Positions 1-33,784 of a stretch of 64,000 nt of DNA are shown here, piece by piece (positions within the stretch are counted from its first letter, which is position 1; each line of letters begins with the position of its first letter). Under the pieces are notes generated by a model. It searched no databases. It was not told where the DNA came from and saw only the letters and a list, made by a program, of their open reading frames with translations. The stretch spans positions 3,036,817 to 3,100,816 of the forward strand of contig NW_020954687.1 in NCBI RefSeq assembly GCF_900497805.2. Reading direction: 5' to 3'. The position numbers and the translations under genes were made by a program. The DNA is from Vombatus ursinus (lineage: Eukaryota; Chordata; Mammalia; Diprotodontia; Vombatidae).

Positions 1-1309
1 AGTTGATAAAGCAGCAACAGGGTTTATAATAATTTTGAATTAAGTTCTGCCGTGCGTAAAATGCCATCACACGGCACTGCATGCTACAGAGAAATCTTAC
101 ATGAAAGGAAGGGTCAATGGATGAGGCAAACTTCATTGCTGTCTTCTTTTAAGAAACTGCCATGGCCATCCCAACCTTTAGCAACCACCACCCTGATCAG
201 CAGCCACCAGCTTTGAGGTTAAAACCCTCTACCAGCAAAAAGGTTCTGATGATGGTTAGCATTTTTTTAAGCAATAAAGTATTTTTAAATTAAGGCCTGT
301 ACATTGTTGTTTTTAGACATAATACTATTGCACACTAATAGACTACAGTATAGTGGATACATAATTTTAATATGCACTGGGAAATCAAAAACTTCCAAGC
401 GACTGGCTTTTACTGCTGAGGTCTGGGACCTAACCAAAGTATACGATTATTACAATCTTCTGGTCCTTGGAGGATCATAGATCTAGAATTTCAAAGGACC
501 TCAGAGGTCTTAAAGTTCAAAACAAAGGGTATACTCACAAACACATGTACATAGGTATTAAGCGTCAGAGACAGAATTTGAACCTAAATCCTCTGAGTCC
601 AGAGCCCGTGCTGAAATTACCATTCCACTAACACACGAAAGCAAGGTCTTCACTGGATCGGAACCGATAACAGGAGGGAACGTTAAGTGCTGGGTTTGGC
701 GGTTTTAGGATTCCCTGTTCAATCTTTACTTTGGTTTTTTGTTGACACCTCGTTCTGCTCAGGCTTGTAATCATAGGATCAAAGATTTAGAGCTGGAAGG
801 GACCTCTTTGGTCACCCCCTTTATTTTTTACAAAGGAAGAACTGAGGCTGACATTGGACTAAGATACTTACAGATAGCAAATTGCGTAGCCAAAATCCAA
901 ACCAGATTCTCCAACTCCTAAAAAGGTTCTCTCCTAGCCGTACTATGGACTCTCTCTACCATACCACAGAAATGGCTCATCTCACCCCTGGATTTCACAC
1001 AATGGAAGTACCTTCGGCATTTGAACTCGCCCTCTTTTTGCTAGGTTCCTGCCAGACTTCCACTTTCAGGACGATGCCCAGGCCAACCATGCCTTCATTC
1101 ACTCTTTAAGCTGTATTCCTGACTCTCCAGGACATTCTCTACCATGCCTTGGGTTGGGCACCCCACGCCTCTTCGTCGTCCTTTTATATGTCTATTACAA
1201 TTAAAGTTATTTGAGAGGAGGGTCTTTCTTTCCTTTGCTTTCCCAGCGCTTAGTGTAGAGCCTGGCAAGCAGTAAACACTTAATAAATGCTTGTTGGCTT
1301 GACTCCCTA
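1..1309. other. DDX59 upstream flank, no gene
   Basis: No exon or conserved coding signal was recognised. The stretch carries decayed interspersed repeats. There are MIR-type CORE-SINE remnants on the minus strand around 470-610 and 770-870 (the phrase 'tttagagctggaagggacc' is typical of these). An L2-type LINE tail around 1200-1300 ends in 'aataaatgcttgttggc'. The short open frames here look like chance. Confidence 0.6.
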
Positions 1310-2240
1310 ATGCCCCACAGTCTTAGCCTGGCAGGAGCCGAGAGCTTTGCTCACAAGCCTGGGCTCTCGCTGGAGCTGAACCCACTCCCTCTTGCAAGCC
1401 CTCCCCAGCTCGGGATGCGTCCATCTCTGGGCATGCTCCGCCCCGAGCCCGGCCCCGGAAATGCGAGCGAGCTCCGGGTCTTCCCCGTGATGTTGGCGGC
1501 TCTTCCCTTTTTTTCCAAGCCAAACGCCGCCTTAGCCTCCCCTGAGTGCCCTCCTCCCACCGGGGGGGCCTCTCCCGCGGTCCCCCGGCTTCCCCAGGTC
1601 GCATTCAGGGAACCCCGGGGGGGAGGGGGGACGCGCCGGCGCGTGCGCACGGGCAGCCCCAGGAGCGGCTCGCCGCACGTCGTAGGCCAGGGCACAGGTC
1701 CGCAGCGCGGGCGAAGTCGGGTTCCCCACGAAGGAGCGGACACGTCCGAGGACCTCAGAGGGTGAGATGGCCCTGAACGCGGAGCCGCTCCAAGAGCAGG
1801 AGGAGGAACGACTTCTCTTCCTTCTTGTTCTCTCTTCCCTCCCTATGGAGGAAGAAAAGCGGAGGAAAACGAGGAGAGAGGAAGTCCTTTCCCTACTCTT
1901 GCGGCACCTTTTGTGGACGCCCTTACTTCCCTGCCCCCTCCCCGTATCCTAGCAACGCCGCTGACGTAAAGCTGCGGGACGAAGTTGTGAGGAGGGTGGG
2001 GGGAAGGGAGGAGATCGCAGGGCGGCTTACGCTGCTGCTGCTGCGGCTGCGCAGCCAGGAGCACTCCGCTCCCCGCGGGAGGGGCGGGTTGGGCTGAGTG
2101 CCCCGCCCCCCTCTGCCTGTTTGGGCTGGTCTCGAAGTGCGGGTTACTTGAAGAGGGGCAGGGAAGGGGAGAGGAGAGGAGGGGGCGCTGTCTGGGCCTC
2201 CCCCCGGGCTCTGGCAATCCAGGAGCTCCGAGGAATTACG
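1310..2240 (+). promoter_or_regulatory. CpG-island promoter of DDX59
   Basis: The base composition switches sharply from AT-rich to GC- and CpG-rich over about 900 bp, with G/C runs near 1615-1630 and a CpG-dense core at 1600-2110. It lies 0.8-1.7 kb upstream of the first coding exon of DDX59, so it should contain the transcription start and the untranslated first exon. The exact start cannot be read. A possible donor is the 'gtgaga' at 1762. Several long open frames on both strands here are by-products of GC richness and are not annotated. Confidence 0.8.
1944..1969 (+). promoter_or_regulatory. RFX X-box with adjacent CRE-like site
   Basis: 'gtatcctagcaac' at 1944-1956 fits the RFX X-box consensus (GTNRCC, 0-3 bases, RGYAAC) with one mismatch. 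'tgacgtaa' at 1962-1969 is a CREB/ATF-type site 5 bp further on. The order and spacing recall the X1-X2 pair of MHC class II promoters, and X-boxes also mark ciliary genes controlled by RFX factors. It lies inside the CpG island. Function is inferred from the motif only. Confidence 0.5.
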
Positions 2241-3068
2241 GGCTTCGTTTTGGAGAATGGGGTCTGAACTACAAAATGAAAATTGACAATTGATCCCTCA
2301 GCTTTTATTGAAATAATTTTTTTAAAAGTTTGAAAGACAACACGTGCCAAGGCCCCCCCTCCTTTTTTTTGTAAATGCGAATGATTACAGAGAAATCCAC
2401 ACATAAAAGGTTTACAATCCTTATAAAAGGTTTATATCTTTTTCCCTACCCACTCTCATTTTGTCTTTCCGTTAATGTGGTATTAGGCAAAAACAGTTTT
2501 TCTGCTGCATCTCCATTAGCTGGTAGAGTTTCCCTTCTGTTCTCTTTGAAAATGAAACTGGAATTATCCCAAAAGTTAGATGGCTTTTGATTTTTTTTTA
2601 AATGAAATTAACCCACTAGCCACCAAGAAGTAGTTATTGATTTCACTTTGTGGATAAAAAAATGGCACTAAGCAAGATCTTGAATACTTTTTGATACAAT
2701 ATTTCATTGTATTCCTCTAGTCACTAAGCATTTATTAAACTCCTACTATGTGGCAGGCACAGTGCTAAGAGCTTAAGATGCAAGGCAAAAGCAAGAGACA
2801 GTCCCTGGCCTGAATGAGATCAAAACTTAATGAGAGGAAACCGAATTCAAACAGGTATGTACAAACAAGCTATATACAAGATAAATTGGAAATAATTAAA
2901 GGAAAGCAGGCACTAGAATTAGGAGGGATTAGAAAAGGCTTCCAGACTCTAAGTCCAGTGCCGTAGAGGTGATAGTCTAGTGCTTTTTTTTGTAGAGAAT
3001 GATTTGGAAATGGGGTGGAGGGAGGGAAGAAATTTCATGATAGCTTTTCCTCAACAGCACACTGAAGG

Positions 3069-22440
<19,372 letters not shown>

Positions 22441-22518
22441 CTAATTGTGCCACTTTGGATAATCTTGTCATTGTGCAACAGCAATGAAATTCTGCAAATT
22501 ACTATCGTTTAGTGTCTG

Positions 22519-22524
22519 AATAAA
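22519..22524 (+). terminator. Proximal poly(A) signal of DDX59
   Basis: Canonical AATAAA 79 nt after the stop codon. Confidence 0.6.
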
Positions 22525-22921
22525 CAGAGCGTATTTGTAAGGTGAAGATATAGGGATGATTTTTGTTATTGTTGATTATGTCAGACTTGGACAGCAGAAG
22601 TTGTACATGGCTTCTTTTCCTTCATGTAACTGCTAAAGATTGCCATTCTATCTATAATGCGTGAGATTGAAAACAAAGGATCTGATTTTGTCCTGTGTGC
22701 AGAATTATTTTGAGAAGATTAAAAATCTTTTTGCATTACGGAAGACCCAGGTTGTTTTCTTTCCCCTTCAATCCAGTAAACATGCTTTGTTTACTATTTC
22801 TAAGAAGACACGTTCAGGGATTATTTTATGTTTATGCCACATATTGCATTGCCAATTGACAACTTTACATATGATGTAAAAAAATATTTCAATGCTTCTG
22901 TACTTTGTTTTTAAAAAAAAA

Positions 22922-22927
22922 ATTAAA
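22922..22927 (+). terminator. Possible distal poly(A) signal of DDX59
   Basis: ATTAAA about 480 nt after the stop, followed by a G/T-rich stretch (22940-22975) of the kind found downstream of cleavage sites. Confidence 0.45.
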
Positions 22928-23115
22928 TATACTTTTATAGTGGGGGATATGGTAGTAGGGTAGTAGGTAGATTATAGTAGGGGCAAGATGGTAGGTTAGG
23001 CAGGAACCCAACTCAACTCTCTCAACATTCTTGTTCAGATAACTTTAAAATAATGCCTCAAATCAAATGTTGGCATATCAGAAACAGCAAAAGCTCAGGG
23101 TGAAAAAGTTTTCCA

Positions 23116-23282
23116 GGGACAGCTAGGTGGAGCAGTGGATAGAGCTTAGACCTTGGAGTCAGGAGGACCTGAGTTCAAATGTGGCCTCAGACACTTGGCA
23201 CTTACTAGCTGTGTGACCCTGGGCAAGTCACTTAACCCCAACTGCCTCACTGAAAAGAAAAAACAAAACAAAACAAAAAAAA
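23116..23282 (+). mobile_element. MAR1/WSINE-type CORE-SINE
   Basis: It begins 'gggacagctaggtgg', has 'gtgtgaccctgggcaagtca' and ends in an A-rich tail with AAAAC units. No clean target duplication is visible. Confidence 0.85.
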
Positions 23283-25535
23283 GTATTAGTTCCCAGCATG
23301 ACCCAAAAGCAAGTACAGAGTATTTAGCATGGGATAATGCTAAGTCACTTACACTCCTGTTCTCTTTCTCTCAGCTGACTTTTACTAACCTACATCCATG
23401 CTGGCAAAGCTGATTTTTCCATAAGGGAGATAGGCCACAGACATACCATGCTGCTACAACTCACTTCAATGGTGCTAGGGGTAGTCCTGGTATAGGGAAA
23501 GCTACAGAGTTACTACTTACACTTTAGCTCCTAAGACCCCACCATTGTGCTTTCCATTACACAAATCAGTCACAATGACACCATTTGTTCTTAAACATGA
23601 AATACTGAATGAGAAGGTAAAAGCAAGAATAATTATAACATGTAATAAATAGAAGGCGAAAGAAGAAACAATAAACACTTAATAGTCTACTTATAAACCC
23701 AAGTCACATTTTTCCATCTATACACACAGTGTCAGGAATGCAGAATGAGGGAATCCAAGCACAAATTTATAGAACCTTATCAGTGATGTATGTAAGTGTG
23801 GAAACTCATAACCCCAGACATACTCATAACTCTAGACTCCAGACCTGACTGCCTGTAGTCTCTTTAGAGAATAGTCTGAAACATGTGTTACTTCTTCCTG
23901 CTAGGATCTTATCCAGTCTCCTTCCTGATGGACAAAGCTGTTTCTCTGCTACTCTTGGGCCAATGAAACAGTATTAAGCTCTTCTAGCCAACAGCAGCAT
24001 TGAGCCTTGGGTATGCATAGCTTTCAAGGTCTGCTCTTTTGGCTAGGCTCTATGGCAACATTATATCCTTTCTGCGAAAAGCAGTTCTTTTAATACTAGG
24101 ATCTGCAAAGCTATTCCCATCTTCCTTTCTATAGGTTTTGAGGGGTTTTCCCCTTTTGAGCCATAGAAGGACATAAAGATAAGTAGGTAAGTCTTTGAAG
24201 GATTTCCCCCCTTTCTGTAGAAGACACTAGAGAGCAAGGCAGCCCCTTCCCCAGCCAGCGTTTCACTGACAGACAGCAGAGGATTCTCTTTTCTTCTAAT
24301 CAACTCTCAAACAGCAGACATTTCTGAGTTAAATGAAAAATCACTATTTCAGTCACATACAACACAAATAGTACATATACAATAGTCCCAAAGTCCCAAA
24401 ATAATCCTTTGATTCAAAGTATCCCAGAAATGAACTCCAAAGTATTGAAAACATATTCAAATGAGCTAATGGACAAAATGCAGCGTGGCTATCTTTTACA
24501 TCAGTCACTATTTTGGCTTCTGAGCTGCTTTCACTCAGTTCCTCTCGGTACTTTTTTATTTGAGGGGAAGTTTTTTTCTCAGATCCTTAGAACTGTTTGT
24601 GTTTCTCTTCAAGCTGTTTTCCTCTGTTTCACACAAAATGTGTCATTTCAGCAAATAAAATGCCTACATAAGAAAGAAGCAATACCTTACACCCATTTTC
24701 CACTGTTTCTGATACAGTAAGTCACAGTGGGAGTTAGGAAGCAGCAGTGTTACCATGGATTCCAAAAAAGGGCTTTTGTGCCCCAATGGAATGAAGAACT
24801 AAATTACATTGTAAACAGCCAGTATTTAGGAGAGACCTGAAATCCAGAAGAGTAATGTAACTACAGTAACACGGCAGTTATCTGGCTATCAGATATAGCT
24901 GGTACCTTAACCCACTGGAACACATACAGCCTAGAAGTTAAAAAAAAAACAAAACAGCCAAACACTGAAGGTAACCACTCAACAAATATTTCTTAGTGCA
25001 ACATTTCAACAAATAGAATTGAAATACATAGATTAAAAAAGATACAATGGTAATTGGCCTACTCACTGACCCTGAGGAGTTTTCTCACTCTCATGATAAA
25101 TGTCAAAGCCAAGAGCTGTTAGCAACAAAGCTACTTTTCTTGAGTCAGTAGAAGAACAAAGAGTTATGGGGGTGGGGATGGGGGATTAAGGAGGGAAAGA
25201 GAGCAAATGGAAGAAGCAAAAGAATAGTTAGCAACGTGATTAGAAGGAATAGCTGGAATGCTTAGAAGCTGACCTTGGCAAAGTGGAGAGAAATGATAGC
25301 AGAGAATAGGGACAGCCACAAGGGAAGAAAAAGAAGAGACCATTAGCCAGATAGTAAGAATACACTGGGAGCATTCTATGTAGAGACAAGTAGCTCAACG
25401 TAGCTCAGTAGCTACTGAAGGAAGAATTCACTCTATTGTAATACAATAAAATTTAATTAGGTTATTCAGAGCGGACTCCATTCTGAATACAGAACAGTAA
25501 TGGCTTGGGCTATTACATTAAATTAGTATCAAGGA
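23283..25535. other. Intergenic, nothing recognised
   Basis: The AT-rich stretch contains no gene, RNA or repeat I can name. The open frames at 24061-24303 and 24409-24720 show no family features. Confidence 0.5.
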
Positions 25536-25700
25536 GCATTAGATTTAGAGTCAGACCTACTTTCAAAACTCAACTCGGATACTACTAGTGTGACCTTGGC
25601 TAAGTCATCTCACCCCTTCATGATTAAGCTTCCTCATCTGTAAAATGAGATTATTGTATCAGATAATCTCTAAGGTGCCTTCCAACTCAACATCCTATGA
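25535..25700 (+). mobile_element. MIR-type CORE-SINE
   Basis: 'tttagagtcagacctacttt', then 'gtgtgaccttggctaagtca', then 'cctcatctgtaaaatgagat'. Confidence 0.7.
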
Positions 25701-25861
25701 GTTTATATCAATTATAGCTATAGGCAAAATTATGTGTGTTCCTTACTTAAGTCAAAGAATGGTATAATGCATATCCACAAGAATGGTATAATGTTCACTC
25801 ATGCAGAAAGATTTCCATCAAAAATTGTTCAAATATATCAGCAGTTCAACAAGTCAAATTA

Positions 25862-26230
25862 AATCAAGTAAACAAATGTTTATTACATACCAGCTACGCA
25901 CCAAGCACTGTGCTAAATGTTAGGAATACAAAGAAATGCAAGAAAAAAAAAGTCCCTACTCTCAAGGAGATCACAGTATAATTGGGGAGACAACCAGGAG
26001 GCAACTATGAAAAAACAAGCTATAGAAAGGATATATTAGAGATGGTCTCATGGGGGAGGCATTATCATTAAAGGGGATTGGGAAAGGATTCTTGCAAAAG
26101 GTAAAGTTTTAGCTGAGACTTGAGGAAGCCAGGTAAGCCAATAGGTAGAGATAAGGAAGGAGAGAATTAATGCAAAATCAAGAGATAGAATCATCCTACA
26201 TGAGGAATAGCAAGGAGGTTGCAATTTAAA
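25862..26230 (+). mobile_element. L2/CR1-type LINE 3' segment
   Basis: 'aaatgtttattacataccag', then 'gagatcacagtataattggg', then 'cttgaggaagccaggtaagc'. It is of the same family as the 2724 and 43029 copies. Confidence 0.55.
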
Positions 26231-27020
26231 AAAAAAATTAGTTCTTAAGGAGTTGACTGGTAGAAATTTTGCTCATCCAAGAAACCCATTCTGGAATATT
26301 CATTATGACAGAAATTACAATATATAGTAACCTCTCAGCTGATACGGTAGGAAAATGGTATATTCTGACTATTAGGTTTTCCATTTAATAATGTCAATCC
26401 TGCTTACACTTGTAGTTGCTGAAGAATTTCATGACAAAAAAAAAGATTTTAAGCAATAATTGTTTAGTAGTTCAGAAGATGGAAACATTTCTACAAATTT
26501 AACCTCCTCATTCTTAATCTTCCCACTTTTAAGCAATGAGTTAGCTTTTTTTTTTTTTTCACTTCAATAAGGGGGATGTGGGGGAATAACATTTCCCAAT
26601 GACTTGTTTTTGCAACTTAAAGGTAGTATTTCTATAAATTTATATTTTAAATTCTGGCAATGTTCTCTATTAGCAGTAGTTTTGGTCTTTTAGTATTATT
26701 GTTGTAATAGCTAGAATTAATATCAAGTTTAGAAAGCCTCTGGTTCTCTGGATAGTATACATGAATTTAAGGAAAATATTCCATCTTCTGAGAAATTTCC
26801 AATTAACAAAAATTGACTTCTTCTTGGTCAAAGTATAACAAATTCATTACATATTTTAAAACAAAACTATCGGGGTTAATAAATAGGCTAGATATATACC
26901 AAATAGTGTGTTTATAAATAATTTGTGATTTCAACAGTATGCAAATTTCTAAACTGTTGGGGAAAAATTTTATTTCTCTTGACACTTTGTAGCAAAGTTG
27001 ATCTCTTGACACTATCTGTT

Positions 27021-27205
27021 CTTTCTTCTTTTTCTTTTCTTTTGGTTTTTTTGGGCAATTGGGGTTAAGAGACCTGCCCAGGGTCACACTGCTAGTAAGT
27101 GTCAAGTGTTTGGTCTGAGGCCAGATTTGAACTCAGGTCCTCCTGACTTCAGGGCCAGTGCGCTATCTACTGTGCCACCTAGTTGCCCCCTTTCATCTTT
27201 TTCTT
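27021..27205 (-). mobile_element. MAR1/WSINE-type CORE-SINE with target duplication
   Basis: The insert at 27037-27189 reads 'gggggcaactaggtgg' on the minus strand. The flanks at 27021-27036 and 27190-27205 share 15 of 16 bases, though they are T-rich. Confidence 0.8.
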
Positions 27206-28890
27206 ATCAACAACAGCTTACATACATGCTACTATCTTCTCCCACTGTCATATGTAAACTGGAAATTGTATTACACCAGATCAAAATTGGATATGTTTTT
27301 AAATTTGTAAAATAGGGTTTCCCTGCATTCCAAGTCCTATTATGTTGTTTTATTTAATTCAAACTCAGTTTGTACCAGAATTATATTCAAAGTTTTTTCA
27401 GCATACTAGAGCTACACTCAGGGAAATGTACATTTGTCAAAATGTTTGCCACTGTCTCAGAGCATGTCCTGTGTGAAGTCCAAACATAAGAGGGATCACT
27501 TATAGATGCTAATGTCTTTCAGATGTTATTGTTTATGAATGAAATTGTACTGACTACATCAAGCCCCAGATTATTACAGAAATGAATGTTTCTTCCTTTA
27601 AATTCCTTATTACTCAAGAAAGAACAGCCTAATAATCCATAAATGATTATTTTAAATAATTAAAATATTAAAGATTAAAATTAAAATAAAATTTTAAAGA
27701 TTAAAGAATGCCTATGATCGTACCTATAATGGATTTGGATGGTTAGTCTATAAAGTTGTTGTATCTATACATATATCTGGGACAGGTACTATAGATGGAA
27801 CATGATTTGAGTCCAGGATTTAGTAGGAAAAAATATCAGGCTGGATCACATTAGAGAAATTATGAAGTGTTTTTAATGTTCCCACGCTGCTTCCTAGTAC
27901 AGAGATTCATCTTTTTTTTTTTTAACACAAATTTTCTCTCTGTGGATGTATGATTATGAAGCCAAAAACATTACAATTTCTGAAGATTCAAAACTGCAGA
28001 GAACCCAAAAGGTAATAGAGAGAAAGATGAGAGAGAGGGGAAGGTAAGGTGCAAATAGGTTGCAGCATGTTTCTGGTGTGAAGCTTGGTCTGGCCTGGAC
28101 TGGTAATAGTGTTCTTTATGAGTTCTTAGCCACTCATTCACTTATCAACAGAGAAGTAATTCTAAACCTGGCAATCCTCCAGGGTATGAGCTCTGGAGGG
28201 ATGGTAGCCTAGAGGGTTCAGCAACAGGGCAGATGGCAAGAGAATGCCTAGAGGATACCTAATCCAAAATGCCCGGTAGACATTGATGACACAGACTTGA
28301 GCTCAGTAGAGAAATCAGGGCTGAATACGTATCTCTGAGAGTTACCAGTATAGGCATGTTAATTAAATTCTCGGGGTGGGGATGGAGGGGAAGTGATGAA
28401 GAGTATATAGGAAGAGAAGAGAAGAGAATCCAGGATAGGGCCTTAGGCTGTACCCAAAAGTAGACAATAAGACATGGATAATCAATCATCTAGCAAAGGA
28501 GACAGAGAGTGGTCAGAAAAGTAGGAGACCTGAGAGAGAGCAGTGTTACAAAAAACCCAGAGAGAGGAAAGAGTATCCAAAAAATGGAAAGTAATCAGTG
28601 ATGTCCTCTGCTGCAGAGAAGCCAAGAAGGAAAAGGTCTGAGAAAAGGTCATTGGATTTGGCACTTAAAAGATCACTGTTAACTATTAATTACTTGTAAG
28701 GTAGAAGGCCTAGTTACCAGGCCCTTGTGACGAGGGTAATCACCTCACAAGAAAGAGATTAAAAAATTACTTTGTGAGTCTACGATGAACAAAATAGGAA
28801 CATAATTGTCTTAAAATAGTCTAGTAGCTGCAGGGTGAAATTTAACAAGGGCAATTAAGTTCAATTTTAGCCCCGAGTGGTAGCTCTAGA
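27206..28890. other. Intergenic, no gene
   Basis: AT-rich at 27206-27900. Around 28120-28680 the text resembles a worn LINE 3' segment of the L2 kind ('ggatagggccttaggctgta'), but this is weak. The antisense open frames at 28259-28664 are not supported. Confidence 0.5.
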
Positions 28891-28979
28891 AAATGAAACA
28901 TGACATAGAAGAGGTCCTTGAAGGGAGGCTTGCGGGGGTCACAGTGTCCTGGGAGCTCCCTAGGCTGGGCCCCGATGCA

Positions 28980-30689
<1,710 letters not shown>

Positions 30690-30690
<1 letters not shown>

Positions 30691-30800
30691 GAGTTTGCAG
30701 ACCTTGGAGTCAGGAGGACCTGGGTTTAAGTCTTTCCTCTAATATACATTAGCTATGTGGCTATAGGCAGGTCACTTAATCTCTAATTCCCTCAGTATTG
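30690..30800 (+). mobile_element. MIR-type CORE-SINE fragment
   Basis: 'gaccttggagtcaggaggac' through 'taggcaggtcacttaatctc' directly follows the zinc-finger retrocopy. Confidence 0.6.
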
Positions 30801-30944
30801 TTACCAATTTACAGCAGTAGTTTACTTATCTAGGACAGGGCTAATAGGAATCTCTAACATCAGTGAAATTATAGCTCTGAACCAGAAAAGACAAAAAAAA
30901 AAGTAGATATACTTGTCCTGAATATACATGCCTCGTTTCAGTGC

Positions 30945-31065
30945 CTTTGCTATTTGGTTCCCCTCTGAAGGCAAGGACTACATCATATGTTTCTTTTTAA
31001 CTTGCCCATAGTGCCTAGTACAGTGCTAGGGACACAGTAAAGGGTTCTTGAATGGATGCCAAAGG
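30945..31065 (+). mobile_element. L2-type LINE 3' terminus, worn
   Basis: 'ctgaaggcaaggactacatc', then 'gtgcctagtacagtgctagg', then 'gttcttgaatgg'. It lacks the terminal repeats. Confidence 0.5.
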
Positions 31066-31281
31066 AGAGACACTAGCATCTAATTATGCGGCCATGTCTT
31101 TAAGGAGTGATGGCCAGAACACCCAATTTCACCATGAACTTATTTATGTCAGACTGTTAATCAGTTATATGCTGCCTCTGATGCTTTTTGGAGTTCTTCC
31201 CCTTTCATGAAGTTATGTAATCTTCACTTTCTTTGGCCTATTCTGAAGTACTTGTTTATCAAATCTAGTATACTTTTTCCA

Positions 31282-31477
31282 CTGGAAAGATAATTTTTCT
31301 TTCTTTCTTTCTTTCTTTTTTTTAGGCAATTAGGGTTAAGTGACTTGCCCAGGGTCACACAACTAGTAAGTGTCAAGTGGTTGGTCTGAGGCTGGATTTG
31401 AACTCAGGTCCTCCTGACTTCAGGGCCAGTGCTCTCTCCACTGCACCACATAGCTGCCCCTGGAAAGATAATTTTTC
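31282..31477 (-). mobile_element. MAR1/WSINE-type CORE-SINE with perfect target duplication
   Basis: The insert at 31300-31459 has the head 'ggggcagctatgtgg' on the minus strand and a (CTTT)n tail on the plus strand. The flanks are identical 18-bp repeats 'ctggaaagataatttttc' at 31282-31299 and 31460-31477. Confidence 0.92.
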
Positions 31478-31489
31478 CCTGTGATTTTT

Positions 31490-31510
31490 TGTTGTTGTTG
31501 TTGTTGTTGA
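31490..31510. repeat. (GTT)n microsatellite
   Basis: Six to seven GTT units just downstream of the SINE. Confidence 0.85.
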
Positions 31511-33775
31511 ATTTAGTTTCCTATATGGACCATTTCTTGCTGCTCTTCACTTCGGGCCTATCTTCCAGAATCCCTTCTCTCAATTGTGCAAAAGATGTCA
31601 GCTTTTCTCTGCCATGTGAAGTGAAATCCTTGCCAGACTGATTTCAACTAACAGGATGCTACAGTCAAGGACACTCTAATTTGTATTCTGTATTGATTTT
31701 TTTATACAGCTTTAGGAAAATTAAGGAGCCTTTTGGCATGTATATGTTTCCTCATTTTTCTTAAATGGCATTACTATTCATTTCTTAGCAGCTGTTCAGG
31801 GGAATGTTGGGAAATGATTTGGAAACTTGAAAAGTAATAAATTCTCAGCCTTCCTTCCAGGTTCTCTCATGCCATGTATAGGATGGGAATTAACTTCTAG
31901 TGGTTAATATTTATATTAGAGTTAATGACAGACTTGTAGAACAGAAGCTTACAATACTGTGCAACAAATTGTTAGAATTCAGCTAACATCTGCTAGGCAT
32001 AAAAATAAAAACAACAACAGGAAGTTTCCAGTTGGGATAACTACCAATGAGAGCAGGAATGCCTTCTATTAAAAAAAAAAAAAGCAAATCTTATAGAATC
32101 CCAGGTTTAGACTTGGACACTCTAGCAAAAAGCCTATAGAAAAAGTTTCTAAGTTCCCAGGCTGCAAAGATTTTATGAGTAAAAGCTGAATTTATTCTAA
32201 TCTGTAATTATAGGGATAAATTTCATAGCCTTTTGACTTCTGATGTTCATTCTTTTTTCATTCATTCAAATATTTAGTTAACACTATCTAGATTTATAGC
32301 ACTATGCTAAGGGATGTGGGAAATAAAAAGTAATATGTACGTACTCTAAGGAACCCGCTGTTGGGGAACTTAGATTTTCAACGAGAAGACAAGACATTTT
32401 GGGGCTGATATTATTTGTATTCTTTCATTTCTTTTTCCCTCCCTCAGTAATCTTTAATATAGTATACTTAATTTAATTTGATTTGTATATTTTTATTTAA
32501 TATATACATTTTAAGTGTTTTATAGATGCTTTTTTTAAACATCACCGTGACTTCCCAACTGTCTCCCCAACAGAAACTCTGTTTGTAACAATGAAGTACA
32601 GTTAAGAAAATAAATGGACCATATTTGAGAATGGATGCCTCATTCCACAATGCATTGACCATATCTGAGAATAGATGCCTCATTCCACAACGTTAATCTC
32701 CCACCTCTCTACTGTGAATAGAGAGGTATGTTTCATTACCAGGATAAAACTGTGGGGACACAAAGGATGGGAAGATATTGAAGTCATGGACAAATTTGGA
32801 CCTTAGCATAGCCCACTTAAACTCTGAGGCTCATCTACTGCCCCAAATGACAAGTCATGATTCCAGAGCCAGTCTGGCTACATCTCTTTGAGGGGAAGTC
32901 CTGAAGAGTCAGGGGTGATGTTCTAATGCTATGGACTTGAATACTTACCTTTGTGCTTCTTCCAAAGATTGCCAGTTGTGAATCATTTAGTGAGCTAGCC
33001 TTAAGTAATATTTTATTTATGTATTTATTCATTTTAGAAAAAGGTACTTCCTAAGATAATAACATTAAGAACAGTTGGTACAAAACATATCCCCAGAAGC
33101 CTATGGTCCACTCTCCCATAAGGACATACATAGTTCAGGAGAAAGTGGGCTCTAGGTTATAGAACAGATAGGGCCAATAGGAGTCCCTATTGGTATCTCA
33201 ACGTTCTTGGTTGCTAGGAGTCTTTGTCTTCCATTCTTGGGGGTGTTTAGGCATAGTGTAGTCTCTTTACTAGACTCTTTGTAGAATCATCAGTCTAGTC
33301 TGTCCTTGATTCCCAATGATGCAGACACTTTTGCCAACTGATCCAGGGGATATCTATCAGATCCAGATGATCCATTTAGGATGCCAGTGGGAATACAGGA
33401 CCTATTGTCCCTGATGAAAGATGCTATGACACCAATGGGATTAGAGGTCCAACATCCTTCTAATCCCTTTGAGACTAGCAAGGTCCTTCTCTAGTCAAAG
33501 GGGGAGAGAGGGAAGGAAACCTGATCAAGACCTCTCTTTGTCCATAAGAAATTCCTTCTTGGGAGTCCAGCAAGAACTCCACATATATTCCAATGTATAA
33601 AATTCCATCCCTTTTCATCTCCTTTGATAATTTATAGGCAAATGAATTGTGGCCAGATTTGCTTGGCTGATAATACAATTTATATGATTTTTGTGCAAAG
33701 CTTCATGTGTCAAAGGCTTTTTTTTTTTAAGCACTATTCATGATTGACTGATCAAGACGTTTTTAGCTATTTAAA
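31511..33775. other. Intergenic, no gene
   Basis: No coding or RNA gene was recognised. A tandem duplication lies at 32617-32696, a worn L2-like piece at about 32260-32350, and the remainder is unassigned. Confidence 0.5.
32617..32696. repeat. 40-bp tandem duplication
   Basis: Copies at 32617-32656 and 32657-32696 both contain 'gcctcattccacaa' and a 'gaccatat(t/c)tgagaat' start, with about four differences. Confidence 0.9.
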
Positions 33776-33784
33776 GTATCAAAG

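Noticed and set aside
1310-2217. Several overlapping 60-150 codon frames on both strands
   Set aside because: They lie in the CpG island, where stop codons are rare. They have no domain and are low-complexity P/R/G-rich.
24061-24720. Small genes on either strand downstream of DDX59
   Set aside because: Frames of 80-103 codons have no recognisable domain, and no repeat family or promoter supports them.
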